A stretch of 64,000 nt of DNA from Bacteroidales bacterium (GTDB lineage: Bacteria > Bacteroidota > Bacteroidia > Bacteroidales > Muribaculaceae), in the NCBI GenBank assembly GCA_900768685.1, contig CAAGDX010000018.1, positions 11,588 through 75,587 of the forward strand, read 5' to 3'. The notes beneath the pieces are model-generated. The model made no database searches. It saw nothing but the letters and a program-made list of their open reading frames with translations, and was not told the origin of the DNA. The translations under genes were made by a program, and so were the position numbers. Positions 18,401 through 27,900 of the stretch are shown here, one piece after another. Numbering within the stretch: the first letter of the stretch is position 1; each line of letters starts with the position of its first letter.

Positions 18401-18544
18401 AACCTCTTCCTCCTTACCAAATACACCGGTAGCGACCCACAGATTATGACAGGTGCTTCCAATGGTACAGGTGCGATGGGTATTGATAACTACTCAGTGC
18501 CTTCACTCCGTAGTTTTAACTTTAACGTGAACTTAACATTCTAA
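15470..18544 (+). CDS. SusC/RagA family TonB-dependent outer-membrane transporter
   Basis: 1024 residues with a short signal peptide. A carboxypeptidase-D-like domain (about 20-100: VTGTVTQASDGDVVIGASVMVKG) is followed by the SusC signature EVVVTAMG (near 105), the plug (QGKVAGVQVSMAGG, PLFVIDGM, VLKGAAASSLYGTEGANGVILITTKSGK) and a long beta barrel ending in aromatic FNVNLTF. It imports a ligand too large for porins using TonB energy, together with the SusD partner 27 bases downstream. No STN domain is visible, so it is unlikely to signal to an anti-sigma factor. The operon contains no glycosidase, so the ligand may be a peptide, cofactor or pre-cut glycan. Confidence 0.96.
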   Translation: MKKQLLFLLFSVVVVAMQGRTVTGTVTQASDGDVVIGASVMVKGTQVGTTTDIDGKYSIDVKSDDAVLVFTYVGMNPVNEKVGNRSVIDIVMSENATVLQEVVVTAMGQVQEKKKLNYAVQALNSDELTAGQSTNFVNSLQGKVAGVQVSMAGGSPNSASQIIIRSISSINSTQNNEPLFVIDGMAVRGAASSMADINPNDIESMSVLKGAAASSLYGTEGANGVILITTKSGKAGELKTTASGGWEISNTLNSPRLQQVYGPGSYGFYVSNTAGGWGPRLKEGDTIYDNVGNFLGTGFQQKYDFSISGGSEKFSAYTSINYLDAEGVVHDDYKKKLGVFLKGEYRPSKTVKVLASMNYIDTKARGFGNSMSTIYGWAINKDMSDYRTLEGYPNWSCRYDNWDELSDDSRINATLSPYYSRYMDYAKTESNRVILNGSISWEPIKNLIFTGKVSYDKGHSTYDSYTRERFKGDEFTVPVSELGDLYESYASRMGSYSFTPSRSERLVVQGLVNYSYDINKEHNVSAFLGGEYTESKAYEAGISGTQFILGGEFYSLNNISDQWFSTKNISLYHTDWNKYGWFGELRYDFKGMAQLSVTGRLDGSSRLRQAQKNTYFYPSVTAGVIFSELFHLQNDWFSYGKIRGNWAKVGKDCASYLFTPSYKKWPTFPDGGFSIDPTTSVADPNLEPEFIKTWEIGADLRFFNSKTRLDVAYYSTLADNQIVTVRVSPASGTILQTRNEGSVENYGIEATLNQDIIQTRDFQWTATVNFSLNRGKVKSLPDQLTEIQGTQYGDIYPSAFLGGSSTSITGKDYLRTEDGQIICDENGYPKINPSKSTLIGNREADFLLGFGSNFTWKDLSLSFLFDGRVGGDVANITGRGLLSNGQAYVLENYRNREAVFKGVVDNGDGTYSPNTKPIILDQKTITDYVYNVSSNFIEDGSYIRLSYVTVAYDFSKLMKKLGSSNPIKGLKCSLTGRNLFLLTKYTGSDPQIMTGASNGTGAMGIDNYSVPSLRSFNFNVNLTF

Positions 18545-18571
18545 TATTAACTCCTCAATAGTAATATCGCT

Positions 18572-20434
18572 ATGAACAAAATAAAATTATTAGCACTTTC
18601 TCTTCTGTTGGGGATGAGCCTCACCGGTTGCGAAGACGTTTTGAAAGAGAATGTCAACCCGGACAAAGCTCACACTAACGAAGTTGCTCAAGGTTTGCCT
18701 GTGCTCGTGTTCTACTCAAACCAGCAGGTATATGACCACTCTGAATACTATATCTACCTCTCACAGTGCCTCACCACTATGGGTAAAAGCCAAACAGGCT
18801 CTTACGCTTACAAGAGCGGTTGGGAATTCCTTTCCATGAACCGTCACCCGCAGTGGCGTCGTCACTTCTACGATGTAGGACGTAACGGTAATATCCTTAT
18901 TGAAAACTCTAAGGCTATCAATTCTCCGAACTTCGAGCTTATAGCACGTACTATCATGCTCATGTCTATGCAACTTACCACAGACGCTTTCGGTGATATG
19001 CCGCGTACGGAAGCTTACCTCTCAAACGCTCCGAAATACGACACTCAGGCTTCTATATATAAATATATGTTTGAGGAAGCGGATGAACTTATCAAACTTT
19101 ACGAAGATGAAAACTACGTAAACTGCCCTACAAACTTGCCTATCAGCCAGTCTATGGACCGCGTTTATGCAGGTGACCTCAGCCTCTGGAAAGGTCTTGT
19201 TTATGCAGTGAAAGCACGTCTTCTCCTCCGTAATATTCCTAACATAGACTGCAGCCAGTCTGTTTGCCAGAGCATTATAGACAACGCTCAGAAAGCTATC
19301 GACATCTGGCGTTCTGGCGACCTCCGTTACGGTGCTTGGTTTGGTAATGAACCTCGCTACAACTTTGATGGCGGTACAGGTGAACAAAACGCTCCTTGGA
19401 GTGAAGCACAGCCTAAAATCAACTCTTGGGAATCACGAGACAACTTGCTGACTTCAGCCGTTCCTTCTAAATTCTTTGCTTGTGACCTCCTCGGTCTTCT
19501 CAACCCGGGAACAGACACAGAAGGTGAATGGGACAAAAAGAACGCTTACGGTACAGACCCGCGTCTCTTCTTGCTCATGGTTCCTCAGTCCGGTCCTAAA
19601 TCCGCTATTGTTACTGATGATGTTGTGAAATATCGCTGTCTTGAAAACAACATCGGTGCAAGTGCAACATACAAGCAACCAAACTTCCCGAAACTTTATG
19701 CAGGTGCTTACGCAGGTGGTATTGACGCTTACAACTGCCTCTTCACTATGGAAGAACTTTACTTCATGCAGGCAGAAGCATACTACTGGATGGGCAACAA
19801 AGCTATGGCTTGCCAGCTTGCTAAAGAAGCTACTGAACAGAACATCCAGCGTCACCTTGACAGATTCCTTGCAGACAACGGAGGATTCTATCCCGGTCAG
19901 GGTTGTAAACCTGCTTCTACCGAACGTAACGACATTGCAAACAGATATATGTTTGAAAATGTTAAAGCTGCATTCCTTGATAACCTCGCAAGTACAAACT
20001 CCATCAAGACAAAACCTTGTACGGAAGTTGGTAATAAGCACTGGTTCTTTGATGAAGCAAACTATACGCTTTCAGACCTTATGCAGCAGAAATATATCGC
20101 AATGTACATGCAGCCGGAACAATATACGGATATGAGACGCTACCACTTCTCTAACAAACGTAACAACTACGGTATCGGCGATGCTAACGAAATAATCTAT
20201 CCTACACTCCGCCGTCCTTACAACCTTTACTCCGCTTACTGGGTTGACGGACTTACAGAGGCTGAAAAGGAAAATACTTGGATTCAGAGAATTAACTACG
20301 ACCCTGAAACAGAAGACAAGTACAATCGTCCGGAACTTGAACGCCTTGGTGCTTACAAAAACCACCTCTGGCTCCGCAAACCGATGATTTGGGCTGAAGA
20401 AGAAGGTGCTCGCAAGAGTCTCACTGAAGAATAA
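18572..20434 (+). CDS. SusD/RagB family nutrient-binding lipoprotein
   Basis: 620 residues. Lipoprotein signal with lipobox LTGC (C20), then a mostly helical body: DVLKENVNPDKAHTNEVAQ, TTDAFGDMPRTEA, YKYMFEEADELIKL, KARLLLRNI, PYNLYSAYWVDGL. The TDAFGDMPRTEA and YMFEEA segments are those of the SusD-like RagB families. It would form the surface lid of the SusC-like barrel. It is longer than classic SusD (about 550). Confidence 0.94.
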   Translation: MNKIKLLALSLLLGMSLTGCEDVLKENVNPDKAHTNEVAQGLPVLVFYSNQQVYDHSEYYIYLSQCLTTMGKSQTGSYAYKSGWEFLSMNRHPQWRRHFYDVGRNGNILIENSKAINSPNFELIARTIMLMSMQLTTDAFGDMPRTEAYLSNAPKYDTQASIYKYMFEEADELIKLYEDENYVNCPTNLPISQSMDRVYAGDLSLWKGLVYAVKARLLLRNIPNIDCSQSVCQSIIDNAQKAIDIWRSGDLRYGAWFGNEPRYNFDGGTGEQNAPWSEAQPKINSWESRDNLLTSAVPSKFFACDLLGLLNPGTDTEGEWDKKNAYGTDPRLFLLMVPQSGPKSAIVTDDVVKYRCLENNIGASATYKQPNFPKLYAGAYAGGIDAYNCLFTMEELYFMQAEAYYWMGNKAMACQLAKEATEQNIQRHLDRFLADNGGFYPGQGCKPASTERNDIANRYMFENVKAAFLDNLASTNSIKTKPCTEVGNKHWFFDEANYTLSDLMQQKYIAMYMQPEQYTDMRRYHFSNKRNNYGIGDANEIIYPTLRRPYNLYSAYWVDGLTEAEKENTWIQRINYDPETEDKYNRPELERLGAYKNHLWLRKPMIWAEEEGARKSLTEE

Positions 20435-20482
20435 TTTGTCAGCATAATGAGTCTTATAATCAATCTTAAGAATTTTAAAGTT

Positions 20483-21565
20483 ATGAAATTAATATATAAA
20501 TCAGGTCTTCTGGCTTTTGCAGTTGTTGCTTTGACTTCCTGTGCAAAACACGACTTGTTTGATGATAACACGCAAATGGGTGAGCGACTCCCGACCTGCT
20601 ACTGGGAAGTCACTTCCACCGCTTGTAAAGCCGGAGAGAATTTCGAGTTTAAGGGTAAATACTACACTGAGGACGGTCACACTCCGGATCACAGCGAAGT
20701 ATGGTACAACGTAACACGCGATGAAGTTGCCGAAGCTTCCGTGAAACTTGCAGGTAACACTTTCAAATATACTCAAACTGTAACAAACTCTGAAATCGTA
20801 CGTCAGTCACAGCTCGTTTCTTCATTCCCGCACTCTGCTGCTGAATGGAACGGCACTGAATTCGTTATCACAGGTCAAGTTCCTACTTCTGCCACACTTT
20901 CACCGGTGTCTTGGACGGGAGTTTCAACTTGGGATCAGTTTAAGTTTGACAGTTTCTTCCCAAGCACTTTCGCAGACGAGTTCAAGAAAACAGTTGTAGA
21001 TATGCTTACGAAAGACAACAGTTACTATGAAGCCATTAAATACATTTATATCAACTATCCTTACACAAACGAGCAGTTTGCAGAAGCAAATGCCGCTTTT
21101 GGAGTTGAACTCCCTACGGATATTGATATGAAATCCGATAACGGCACAGGTGACAAGTCTGACCGTTGGTATTCTACCACTCAACACTACGAAGCAGGTA
21201 TCACCGGTTATTACTACATTACACTTGACGAAGCAGGTGAAAAAGTTTATCACGAAGTAGGCAAGGATTACGAACCTATTGAAGGTATTAACTACTATAC
21301 CGTGTATAAATCCTGCCACTGGGTATTCTGCCGCTACGACGATGATGCCGGTGCTATTATTAGCACTATCCGTCCGGAATATCTCCCTGCTTTCAAACAA
21401 CTCTTCGAACTCATCACATTTGACGAATGGGTTTATGAAACAGCTAAGAAAGAGTATGGCGTAAGCTTTAACAGAACATACAAGGTTCAAGCAGACTTCC
21501 GCGTATATGACACTGAAGGCAATGTAGGTATTGCTTACGACAAAAAGGATATTTCTATCAACTAA
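20483..21565 (+). CDS. Lipoprotein of unknown function in the SusC/SusD operon
   Basis: 360 residues from ATG 20483, chosen because it gives a lipoprotein signal (LLAFAVVALTSC); an in-frame ATG 36 bases earlier would put polar residues in front. No family is recognised with confidence. The first half (CYWEVTSTACKAGENFEFKGKYYTEDG, then VEVWYNV-like strands) looks like an Ig-type beta sandwich; the second half is mixed, with many Tyr and Trp residues as in ligand-binding surface proteins. Being third in a SusC-SusD operon it is probably a surface-exposed accessory binding protein. Confidence 0.75.
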   Translation: MKLIYKSGLLAFAVVALTSCAKHDLFDDNTQMGERLPTCYWEVTSTACKAGENFEFKGKYYTEDGHTPDHSEVWYNVTRDEVAEASVKLAGNTFKYTQTVTNSEIVRQSQLVSSFPHSAAEWNGTEFVITGQVPTSATLSPVSWTGVSTWDQFKFDSFFPSTFADEFKKTVVDMLTKDNSYYEAIKYIYINYPYTNEQFAEANAAFGVELPTDIDMKSDNGTGDKSDRWYSTTQHYEAGITGYYYITLDEAGEKVYHEVGKDYEPIEGINYYTVYKSCHWVFCRYDDDAGAIISTIRPEYLPAFKQLFELITFDEWVYETAKKEYGVSFNRTYKVQADFRVYDTEGNVGIAYDKKDISIN

Positions 21566-21597
21566 TACAACAAACTACATAATAACACTCATTCACT

Positions 21598-23337
21598 ATG
21601 AAATTTATAAATAAATTATTTTTCCTCTTTGCGGCTGCACTGACAACTACAGCCTGCGTTGACAAGGAAGCGGACTATATCGTCATTCCTGATGAGGATG
21701 TCAATTTCACATATAGTGTTGCCGGGGACCAATATACTCTCGACTATTACGTAGTTTCGAGTATCCAGTTCACGAACACTTCCGCTAAAACAGGTTCTTT
21801 CGTTTGGGATTTCGGTGACGGAACAACTTCAAACGAAGCGAACCCTGTCCACAAATACTCTAAAGCCGGCACTTACAGTGTAAAACTTACTCTTGACGGC
21901 GTTGGCTACAAGGAAGCAAACCTTATGATTTACGATATTGCTCCTGCTCTGACAATTGACACTCAATCTACAGACATTATCGAAATTAACGAAACAAAGG
22001 TTTCTTTCAAACTCGCTCTTCCTAACCCGGAAAACCTCCGCGTACGCTACGAATGGACTTTCCCGGAAGGCACTATCGGTCCTGACGGAAAAGCACTTGA
22101 ATCATTCACCGGCTATGCAGAATCCGACGGCTCTGTTACTTATCCGGGCGAAGTTTCTTTCAAGAACATCGGTTCACAAAAAATCGTTATCAACACATAC
22201 TTTGATATTGATGGCGAAAACCGTCGTCTTGAAGAATCTTACCTGAACGTGCAGGTTGGTTGCTCTTTCGAAGCTCCTACTATCTACTACGCACAAAAAG
22301 ACGGTAACATCAAGGCTATCAAGCTCGTGGATACATCTCTTCTTCCTAAAGGAACAAAAGTGCTCCCATACGATATGGGTGTGAAATCCGGTAATAGTCC
22401 TTTCAATATCTGCTACGGCGAAGTGCCTGTACAAGATGAAGAAGGTAACGTTACAAACGAAGGCTGGATTTATATCCTTGACGCAGGTAAGCAATATTAC
22501 TACGTAAACGACGAATCCGGTACACTCGGCGACGGACTTATCACAGCTATGCGTACAGACGGAACAGGTGTGAATACTGTTGTGACGAACGTTGGTGGCT
22601 ATGCTTTCAACGACCCGTTCCAGGGATTTGTATATAACGGCAAACTCTATTTCTCAGACCGTAACCAGGGCGTTTCATCTGTGGATCTCACTGCTCGCGG
22701 TGAAGTGATTAAGGCTAATTCCGAAGGTCAGAGAGATTCATACGTATTCCACAACCAGCTTATACCTTACTACGGTCGCGGTATAGCATTCGGTGCTATC
22801 TCAGCAGGTCTTTATCGCGATTCAAGCGGTATGTGGTGGTGGGGTAAAGACTACAGCGGTAACGGTATCTATCGTTTCAAAGATTCCGATATCTATACTA
22901 CTTCCGCAGCAGCAGATGCTGCACCTTCTCCTTACGGAATTGTATGCTCCGGTATCAAGATGCGTACTTTCACTATCGACGAACAGAGAAAGAACCTCTA
23001 CATCTGGCGTTACAACTCATTCGAAGGTTTTGCAGTTTATCCTCTCCCGGGTCCAACAGAAAACGTGACAATGTATAATCCTACATCACAAATTCAGATG
23101 TACGCAGACCCAATCAATACTACAGACACTGAAGGTGTTTACACTTCACAGTTTGCACTGGACAAAGAAACAGGTAGAGTATTCTTCGGTTTCCGTCCTA
23201 TTGAAACGGATACTTCAAAACTCGGTCAGGGTATTGTTTACTACGACCCGAATACAAACAAAATGGCTCGCTACGGCGAAACAAGCGATGCTATCCTCGG
23301 TATCTGCATCAATCCTAACAAGACAAAATTGTTTTAA
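21598..23337 (+). CDS. PKD-domain lipoprotein with beta-propeller-like C-terminus
   Basis: 579 residues. Lipobox TTTAC (C20). A PKD domain at about 50-110 shows FVWDFGDGTTSNEANPVHKYSKAGTYSVKLTLDG. Residues about 115-210 look like a second beta sandwich. From about 220 onward repeated segments (IYYAQKDGNIKAIKL, WIYILDAGKQYYYVND, KLYFSDRNQGVSSVDL, RNLYIWRYNSFEGFAVY, RVFFGFRP) suggest a beta-propeller. It ends the operon and is followed by a strong terminator. Likely a surface glycan- or protein-binding component; no catalytic motif is seen. Confidence 0.8.
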   Translation: MKFINKLFFLFAAALTTTACVDKEADYIVIPDEDVNFTYSVAGDQYTLDYYVVSSIQFTNTSAKTGSFVWDFGDGTTSNEANPVHKYSKAGTYSVKLTLDGVGYKEANLMIYDIAPALTIDTQSTDIIEINETKVSFKLALPNPENLRVRYEWTFPEGTIGPDGKALESFTGYAESDGSVTYPGEVSFKNIGSQKIVINTYFDIDGENRRLEESYLNVQVGCSFEAPTIYYAQKDGNIKAIKLVDTSLLPKGTKVLPYDMGVKSGNSPFNICYGEVPVQDEEGNVTNEGWIYILDAGKQYYYVNDESGTLGDGLITAMRTDGTGVNTVVTNVGGYAFNDPFQGFVYNGKLYFSDRNQGVSSVDLTARGEVIKANSEGQRDSYVFHNQLIPYYGRGIAFGAISAGLYRDSSGMWWWGKDYSGNGIYRFKDSDIYTTSAAADAAPSPYGIVCSGIKMRTFTIDEQRKNLYIWRYNSFEGFAVYPLPGPTENVTMYNPTSQIQMYADPINTTDTEGVYTSQFALDKETGRVFFGFRPIETDTSKLGQGIVYYDPNTNKMARYGETSDAILGICINPNKTKLF

Positions 23338-23370
23338 GTAAATTATAGCAGATTTATATTCATATTTGGG

Positions 23371-23403
23371 GTGGCTCGGCTGTGATAGTCGAGCCACTTT
23401 TTC
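23371..23403 (+). terminator. Intrinsic terminator of the SusC/SusD operon
   Basis: GTGGCTCG (23371-23378) and CGAGCCAC (23390-23397) form an 8-bp stem followed by TTTTT. Confidence 0.88.
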
Positions 23404-23469
23404 ATACATTCAGAGGACTATTTCATACATTACTCATATTTTTGTATCGGTTTTTCAAAATAATATGAC

Positions 23470-23477
23470 TAATTTTG
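23470..23477 (+). promoter_or_regulatory. -7 box (TAATTTTG) upstream of the LytTR gene
   Basis: Matches TAnnTTTG; a TTTG at 23441-23444 is 25 bases upstream, longer than the usual spacing. The predicted transcript starts very close to the first ATG at 23491, so the ATG at 23497 is a possible alternative start. Confidence 0.5.
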
Positions 23478-23490
23478 CGGTATAAATAAC

Positions 23491-23859
23491 ATGCGAATGA
23501 AAAAGCATCTGGTAATATCCACATCTATTGACCTGGTGAGAATCTCACCGGACAAAATAGTGTATTTTTCCTCCGACGGAAACTATACCACCATAGTTCA
23601 GACGGACGGGGAAACACGCATGGTGTCTTATCAGTTGGGACAAATAGAAAAAATGATTGATACACAACTCGGAAGCGAAGGTGCCGTGTTTATTCGCATA
23701 GGTAAAAGTCTGATTATTAACCGCTCCTACATATATTATATCAATGTGCCGAGGCAAAAACTCATTCTTTCCGACGTTACGGCATTTAATCACACCGTCA
23801 CGGCATCTAAAGAAGCATTGAAACAGTTGAAGGAGCTTTTGGAAAAGGAGTCCAATTAA
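23491..23859 (+). CDS. Stand-alone LytTR-domain DNA-binding protein
   Basis: 122 residues, almost entirely a LytTR domain (about 10-115): SPDKIVYFSSDGNYTTIVQTDG, YQLGQIEKMI, FIRIGKSLIINRSYIYYIN, and a C-terminal TASKEALKQLKELL. There is no receiver domain and no membrane segment, so it is not a classical response regulator. It is separated by one base from a membrane protein gene. That layout resembles LytTR regulatory systems such as streptococcal HdrRM/BrsRM, where the membrane partner restrains the regulator; the analogy is inference. Confidence 0.9.
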   Translation: MRMKKHLVISTSIDLVRISPDKIVYFSSDGNYTTIVQTDGETRMVSYQLGQIEKMIDTQLGSEGAVFIRIGKSLIINRSYIYYINVPRQKLILSDVTAFNHTVTASKEALKQLKELLEKESN

Positions 23860-23860
23860 T

Positions 23861-24811
23861 ATGAAAGAGATTAATGACATAAAAGACGACCAAATCCGCG
23901 TTTTGGGCGACACTGTGAAAGAGAAGTCGTTCTTTCAAAAACACCGCAGGAGTATAGTTATTACGTCTGTCGCTGTGGTTTTGCTAATTCTATTGCTTAT
24001 TTTCTTCTATTTCTTGATGTTATTCGCTCCGGCAGCGGAAGAAGTTGCAGGCGAACCGGTATTGACGGAGGAAGAAGTGGAAGAAGTGCAGGAACAGGAA
24101 AAACCTGCTGTGATTTTGCCGCTTGGCAAGGCTGCTGATGCTTCCGCAGAGGCATTCACGGAGATTAAAGACACAATAATAAATGATATCCCTATCAGAC
24201 TTTTTATTCCTCACAATGCAGAAATGTCGCTTCGCCTCGGACGTGTGAGCAATAGCGATAAAAGTATAGTCTATGCGGCTCAGGCTGCTGATGTGCGTGC
24301 AGATAACGGTGGAATTGTAGGTGCATTTGTGCTCAAAGGAACGCCTAAATCCTGGGGACTGTCAAAAAAAGGTTTTTGTGCCAATATAGATGGCGTAATC
24401 ACAATCGGTGTGGCTGAAAATTCACCGCTATTTGAGGAGGCTACGGAAAAAGGAGGCTATTTCTTCCGCCAGTATCCCCTTGTGAGCAATGGCAGGATTG
24501 TGGAAAATGTGCTTAAAGGCAAATCCATTCGTCGAGGCATTTGTGACCGTAACGGAGAAATATTCATGGTGGAAACGCTTACGAGTGAGTCTTTTCACGA
24601 TTTTTCACAAGCACTTGTGGATTTATACGTGGATAATGCCATTTACCTTGTAGGCTCTTCTGCATACGGTTGGGCTGTTGATGAGGAAGGAAAATGCCAT
24701 GAATTTGGAAAAAATATTTTTAGAGGTCGCCACAGAAAGAAAGCTGCCATAAGTTATATAGTATGGACAAAAACAACGGAAAAACCATCCAAGCAGGAAA
24801 GCGAAAAATGA
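23861..24811 (+). CDS. Single-pass membrane protein with degenerate NAGPA-like extracytoplasmic domain
   Basis: 316 residues. About 30 polar residues face the cytoplasm, one transmembrane helix spans about 31-55, an acidic linker (LTEEEVEEVQEQEK, about 67-80) follows, then a domain of about 210 residues. Its segments VGAFVLKG, GGYFFRQYPLVSNGRIVEN, SIRRGICDRNGEIFMVE and DNAIYLVGSSAYGW align in order with NGGFF, the GGGPVLV strand, RPRTAIG and LNLDGGGSS of the true NAGPA gene at 1300. The catalytic-looking Asn and Asp of those motifs are absent, suggesting a ligand-binding, non-enzymatic version. It is coupled to the LytTR gene and is a candidate sensor for it. The homology is my reading by eye and should be tested by profile search. 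Confidence 0.6.
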   Translation: MKEINDIKDDQIRVLGDTVKEKSFFQKHRRSIVITSVAVVLLILLLIFFYFLMLFAPAAEEVAGEPVLTEEEVEEVQEQEKPAVILPLGKAADASAEAFTEIKDTIINDIPIRLFIPHNAEMSLRLGRVSNSDKSIVYAAQAADVRADNGGIVGAFVLKGTPKSWGLSKKGFCANIDGVITIGVAENSPLFEEATEKGGYFFRQYPLVSNGRIVENVLKGKSIRRGICDRNGEIFMVETLTSESFHDFSQALVDLYVDNAIYLVGSSAYGWAVDEEGKCHEFGKNIFRGRHRKKAAISYIVWTKTTEKPSKQESEK

Positions 24812-24857
24812 TGAAATTGCATCTGCGGAGTTAATTCATACACTAAATAACGTGTTT

Positions 24858-24900
24858 CGTACAGTTGCCGATTTTTATGGTGATTGTACGATTCTTTTTT
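24858..24900 (+). terminator. Possible terminator after the LytTR/membrane protein pair
   Basis: CGTACA (24858-24863) pairs with TGTACG (24885-24890) and a T-rich run follows. The loop is long (21 nt), so support is modest. Confidence 0.45.
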
Positions 24901-24957
24901 CTCAATTTTGTATGTGAAAAATTATGAATTATAAATAATAAACCACATACAAAACAA

Positions 24958-27900
24958 ATGAAAAGAACAATTATCCGACTTTTTGCAGCTTTCTCCGCAA
25001 CAATTTTAGCTGCTTGTGCTTCCGTGACTATGACAGATAAGGAGGCACAAAAATGGATTGCGGCTTACGCACCATCTCAGATAGACATTTCAGATGATAT
25101 CTGCATTTTGCCCACGGACTCTCTCCTGGCACACCTTGATGCGTCTAAACTGAATGATGACGTTTTCTCTTTTTCTCCTTCGCTTAAAGGAACTGTTGTC
25201 TATGACACCTGCACGTCTTGCATCAGGTTCAAGCCGAAGGAAGGCGAGTTGAAGCAGGGAAAGAAATATTTCTGCCGCATGGATATGTCCTCCCTCACAG
25301 GCATAGACTCTTTGCGTGATTTCTCTTTTGAATTTTATGTGGAAAAACGTGAAACGAAGATTGCTGATATGAGTTTGCACCTTGATGCGGACAGTGCCGG
25401 CAGTGTTGTGGTGGAAGGCTTTTTGCTGCTTAGCCGTAAGCCTGAAGCAAATGGCATTGTGAACACGGCACTTTTATGCAGTGTCCCCGGTTCCAAAGTT
25501 AAAATTACGCCTACAAACGATAAAAAGAGGTTCGCTTTTACCGTTTATGGCATACCACGCCGTCTTGATGACTATGATGCTGAACTGTTTTTCGTTCCGG
25601 ACAATTCTTTTTCGCCGTCAAAGGCAAGTTTTACTATCCCGGGGCTCAGCGGATTTGATGTCCTGTCCGTGAAACTGTGCGATGTCGCTCAGCCATACGT
25701 AAACATTGAATTTACGTCACCACTTGATGAATCTCAGGAGCTTGACGGACTTGTCGCGATAGATGAAATGGAAAATGTGAAGATTGAACGCCGCGGAGCA
25801 AGCGTAAAAGTGTTTTTTCAGCGTGGCGGATTGAAAAACTTCACTTTGCATCTCTCTGAACTTATCCGCTCCGCAGAAGGTAAAACGCTGAAAAGCGAGG
25901 TTGTACAGACGCTTAGTCAAGACGTGATTCCTCCTGCAGTGGAAGTACCTGTCAGCGGAACGATACTGCCGAACAATGGCGACTTGAAATTGCCGTTTCG
26001 TGCTGTGAATCTTGCCGCAGTGGATGTGGAAGTGGTGAAGATATATGCGGATAACGTACTCCGTTTCTTGCAGATAAATGATATTGACGACAATTACAGT
26101 CTCCGCCGCTGGGGAACGCTCATTTATCGCCAAACCGTTCGTCTTGACGGTGATAAATCGCTGAATCTGCACGACTGGCAGAACTTTTCCATTGACTTGA
26201 AAAATCTTTTTCGCCGTGAAAGAGGTGCCATCTATTCCGTGCGTCTCAGTTTCCGCAAGGCGTATTCGCTGTATGGCAGGGAGAAAGCGGAAGATTTTGA
26301 ACTGTTGAGCGGTATTACGGAGCAAGACCGCCAATATTGGGAAGAAAATCATGAATACAGCAGAAGATACAATCGCCCGGGTGACAATTATGGGTATTTT
26401 GACTGGAGTAGTGCCAATGACCCGGAATCTGATTCATATTATAGTTATTACGCCCGAGTGGTGGATTATAATCTTGCTGCCTCAAATATAGGTTTAATAG
26501 TAAAGCGAAGTGAAGACAATAAGTTTTTATGTGCCGTGACGGATATTCTTTCCGCCGCTCCGCTTGGAGGCATTACGCTTAAGGCGTACAATTTTCAGCA
26601 GCGAGTAATAGGCAGTGCCGTGACGGATTCTCAAGGTTTTGCGGTGCTATCACTGCAGAATGTGCCGGAAATAATTGTGGCAACAGATGGTGTTTCAACT
26701 ACATATCTCAAAATTGACGGTCGCACGGAACTCTCAGCAGAGGCTTTTGACGTAAGCGGCACGCAGAATAAAAAAGGTATTAAGGCATTTATTTATGGTG
26801 AGCGTGGCGTGTGGCGTCCCGGCGACGATATTTACCTCACTCTTATGGTTGAAGACAAACTGAAATCTTTGCCGGCAAATCACCCCGTGAAGGTGGAATT
26901 GGTATCTCCTTCAGGGCAAGTGTTTGAAAGCAAGGCAATTACTCAGTCTGCACCCGGCATTTACGTTTACCACACCGCAACGGCAGAAGATGCCGAGACG
27001 GGCTATTGGCAGGCACGTTTCAAGGTGGGAGGACAAACGTTCAAACATTCCGTTAGAATAGAAACAGTGAAGCCTAACAGACTGAAAATCAAGATAAACA
27101 TTCCGGAAATGCTGTATGCTTCCGGAAAGAAAAACAAGGTGGGCATGGAAGTAAACTGGCTCTCGGGTGCGGTGGCTTCAGGGCTTAAAGCAAAGTTGGA
27201 AATGTCGCTTTATGAGATTTCCACGCCTTTCGAGCAACATAAAAACTACGTGTTCACAAATCCATTGGTCTCTTTTTCTGACTATGAAAATACAATCCTT
27301 GAAAGCACACTCGATTCTGCGGGAAAACTGGCGGAAGATGTGGCAATCCCGTATTTTGAAACTGCTCCCGGCTTGATGCGTGCAAATATCGTGGCACGTG
27401 TTCAGGAAGCCGGGGGCGATGAGAGTGTGACAGCGGAATCCGTGAGGTTTTCGCCGTATAGGTCGTACGTTGGTATAGACCTTGGCAGCAGGCAATTTGA
27501 AACCGGCAGGGAATTGACGTTCAATGTGTTAAACGTAGATGAAAATGGTAAGCCTTCTGATACGTCTGCCCTTGAGTATCAAATTTACAAGATTGAATGG
27601 AGCATGTGGTACGTAGGTTCGGCATACGAGTACGGCAGATATGTTCAGGGCTGCTATTCTCAGCCGGTTGCTTCCGGAAAACTGAAAACTGTAAGTGGAA
27701 AAGCCGCCGTCAAGTTTAAGGTGGAGAATGAGGACTGGGGACGCTACCTGATTTATGTGCAAAACACGGCGAGCAATCATGCTACCGGTGGTGAAATCTT
27801 TGTGGATTGGGCTGATTGGAACGGACTTTCAAATACCGACGACCCTACGCATGCCACTATGCTTCCGTTTTCATTGGACAAGGCTAACTATGAGCCCGGA

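Noticed and set aside
20447..20482. Upstream start for the third gene of the SusC/SusD operon
   Set aside because: The ATG at 20483 gives a standard lipoprotein signal; the longer form would add 12 residues including charged ones in front.
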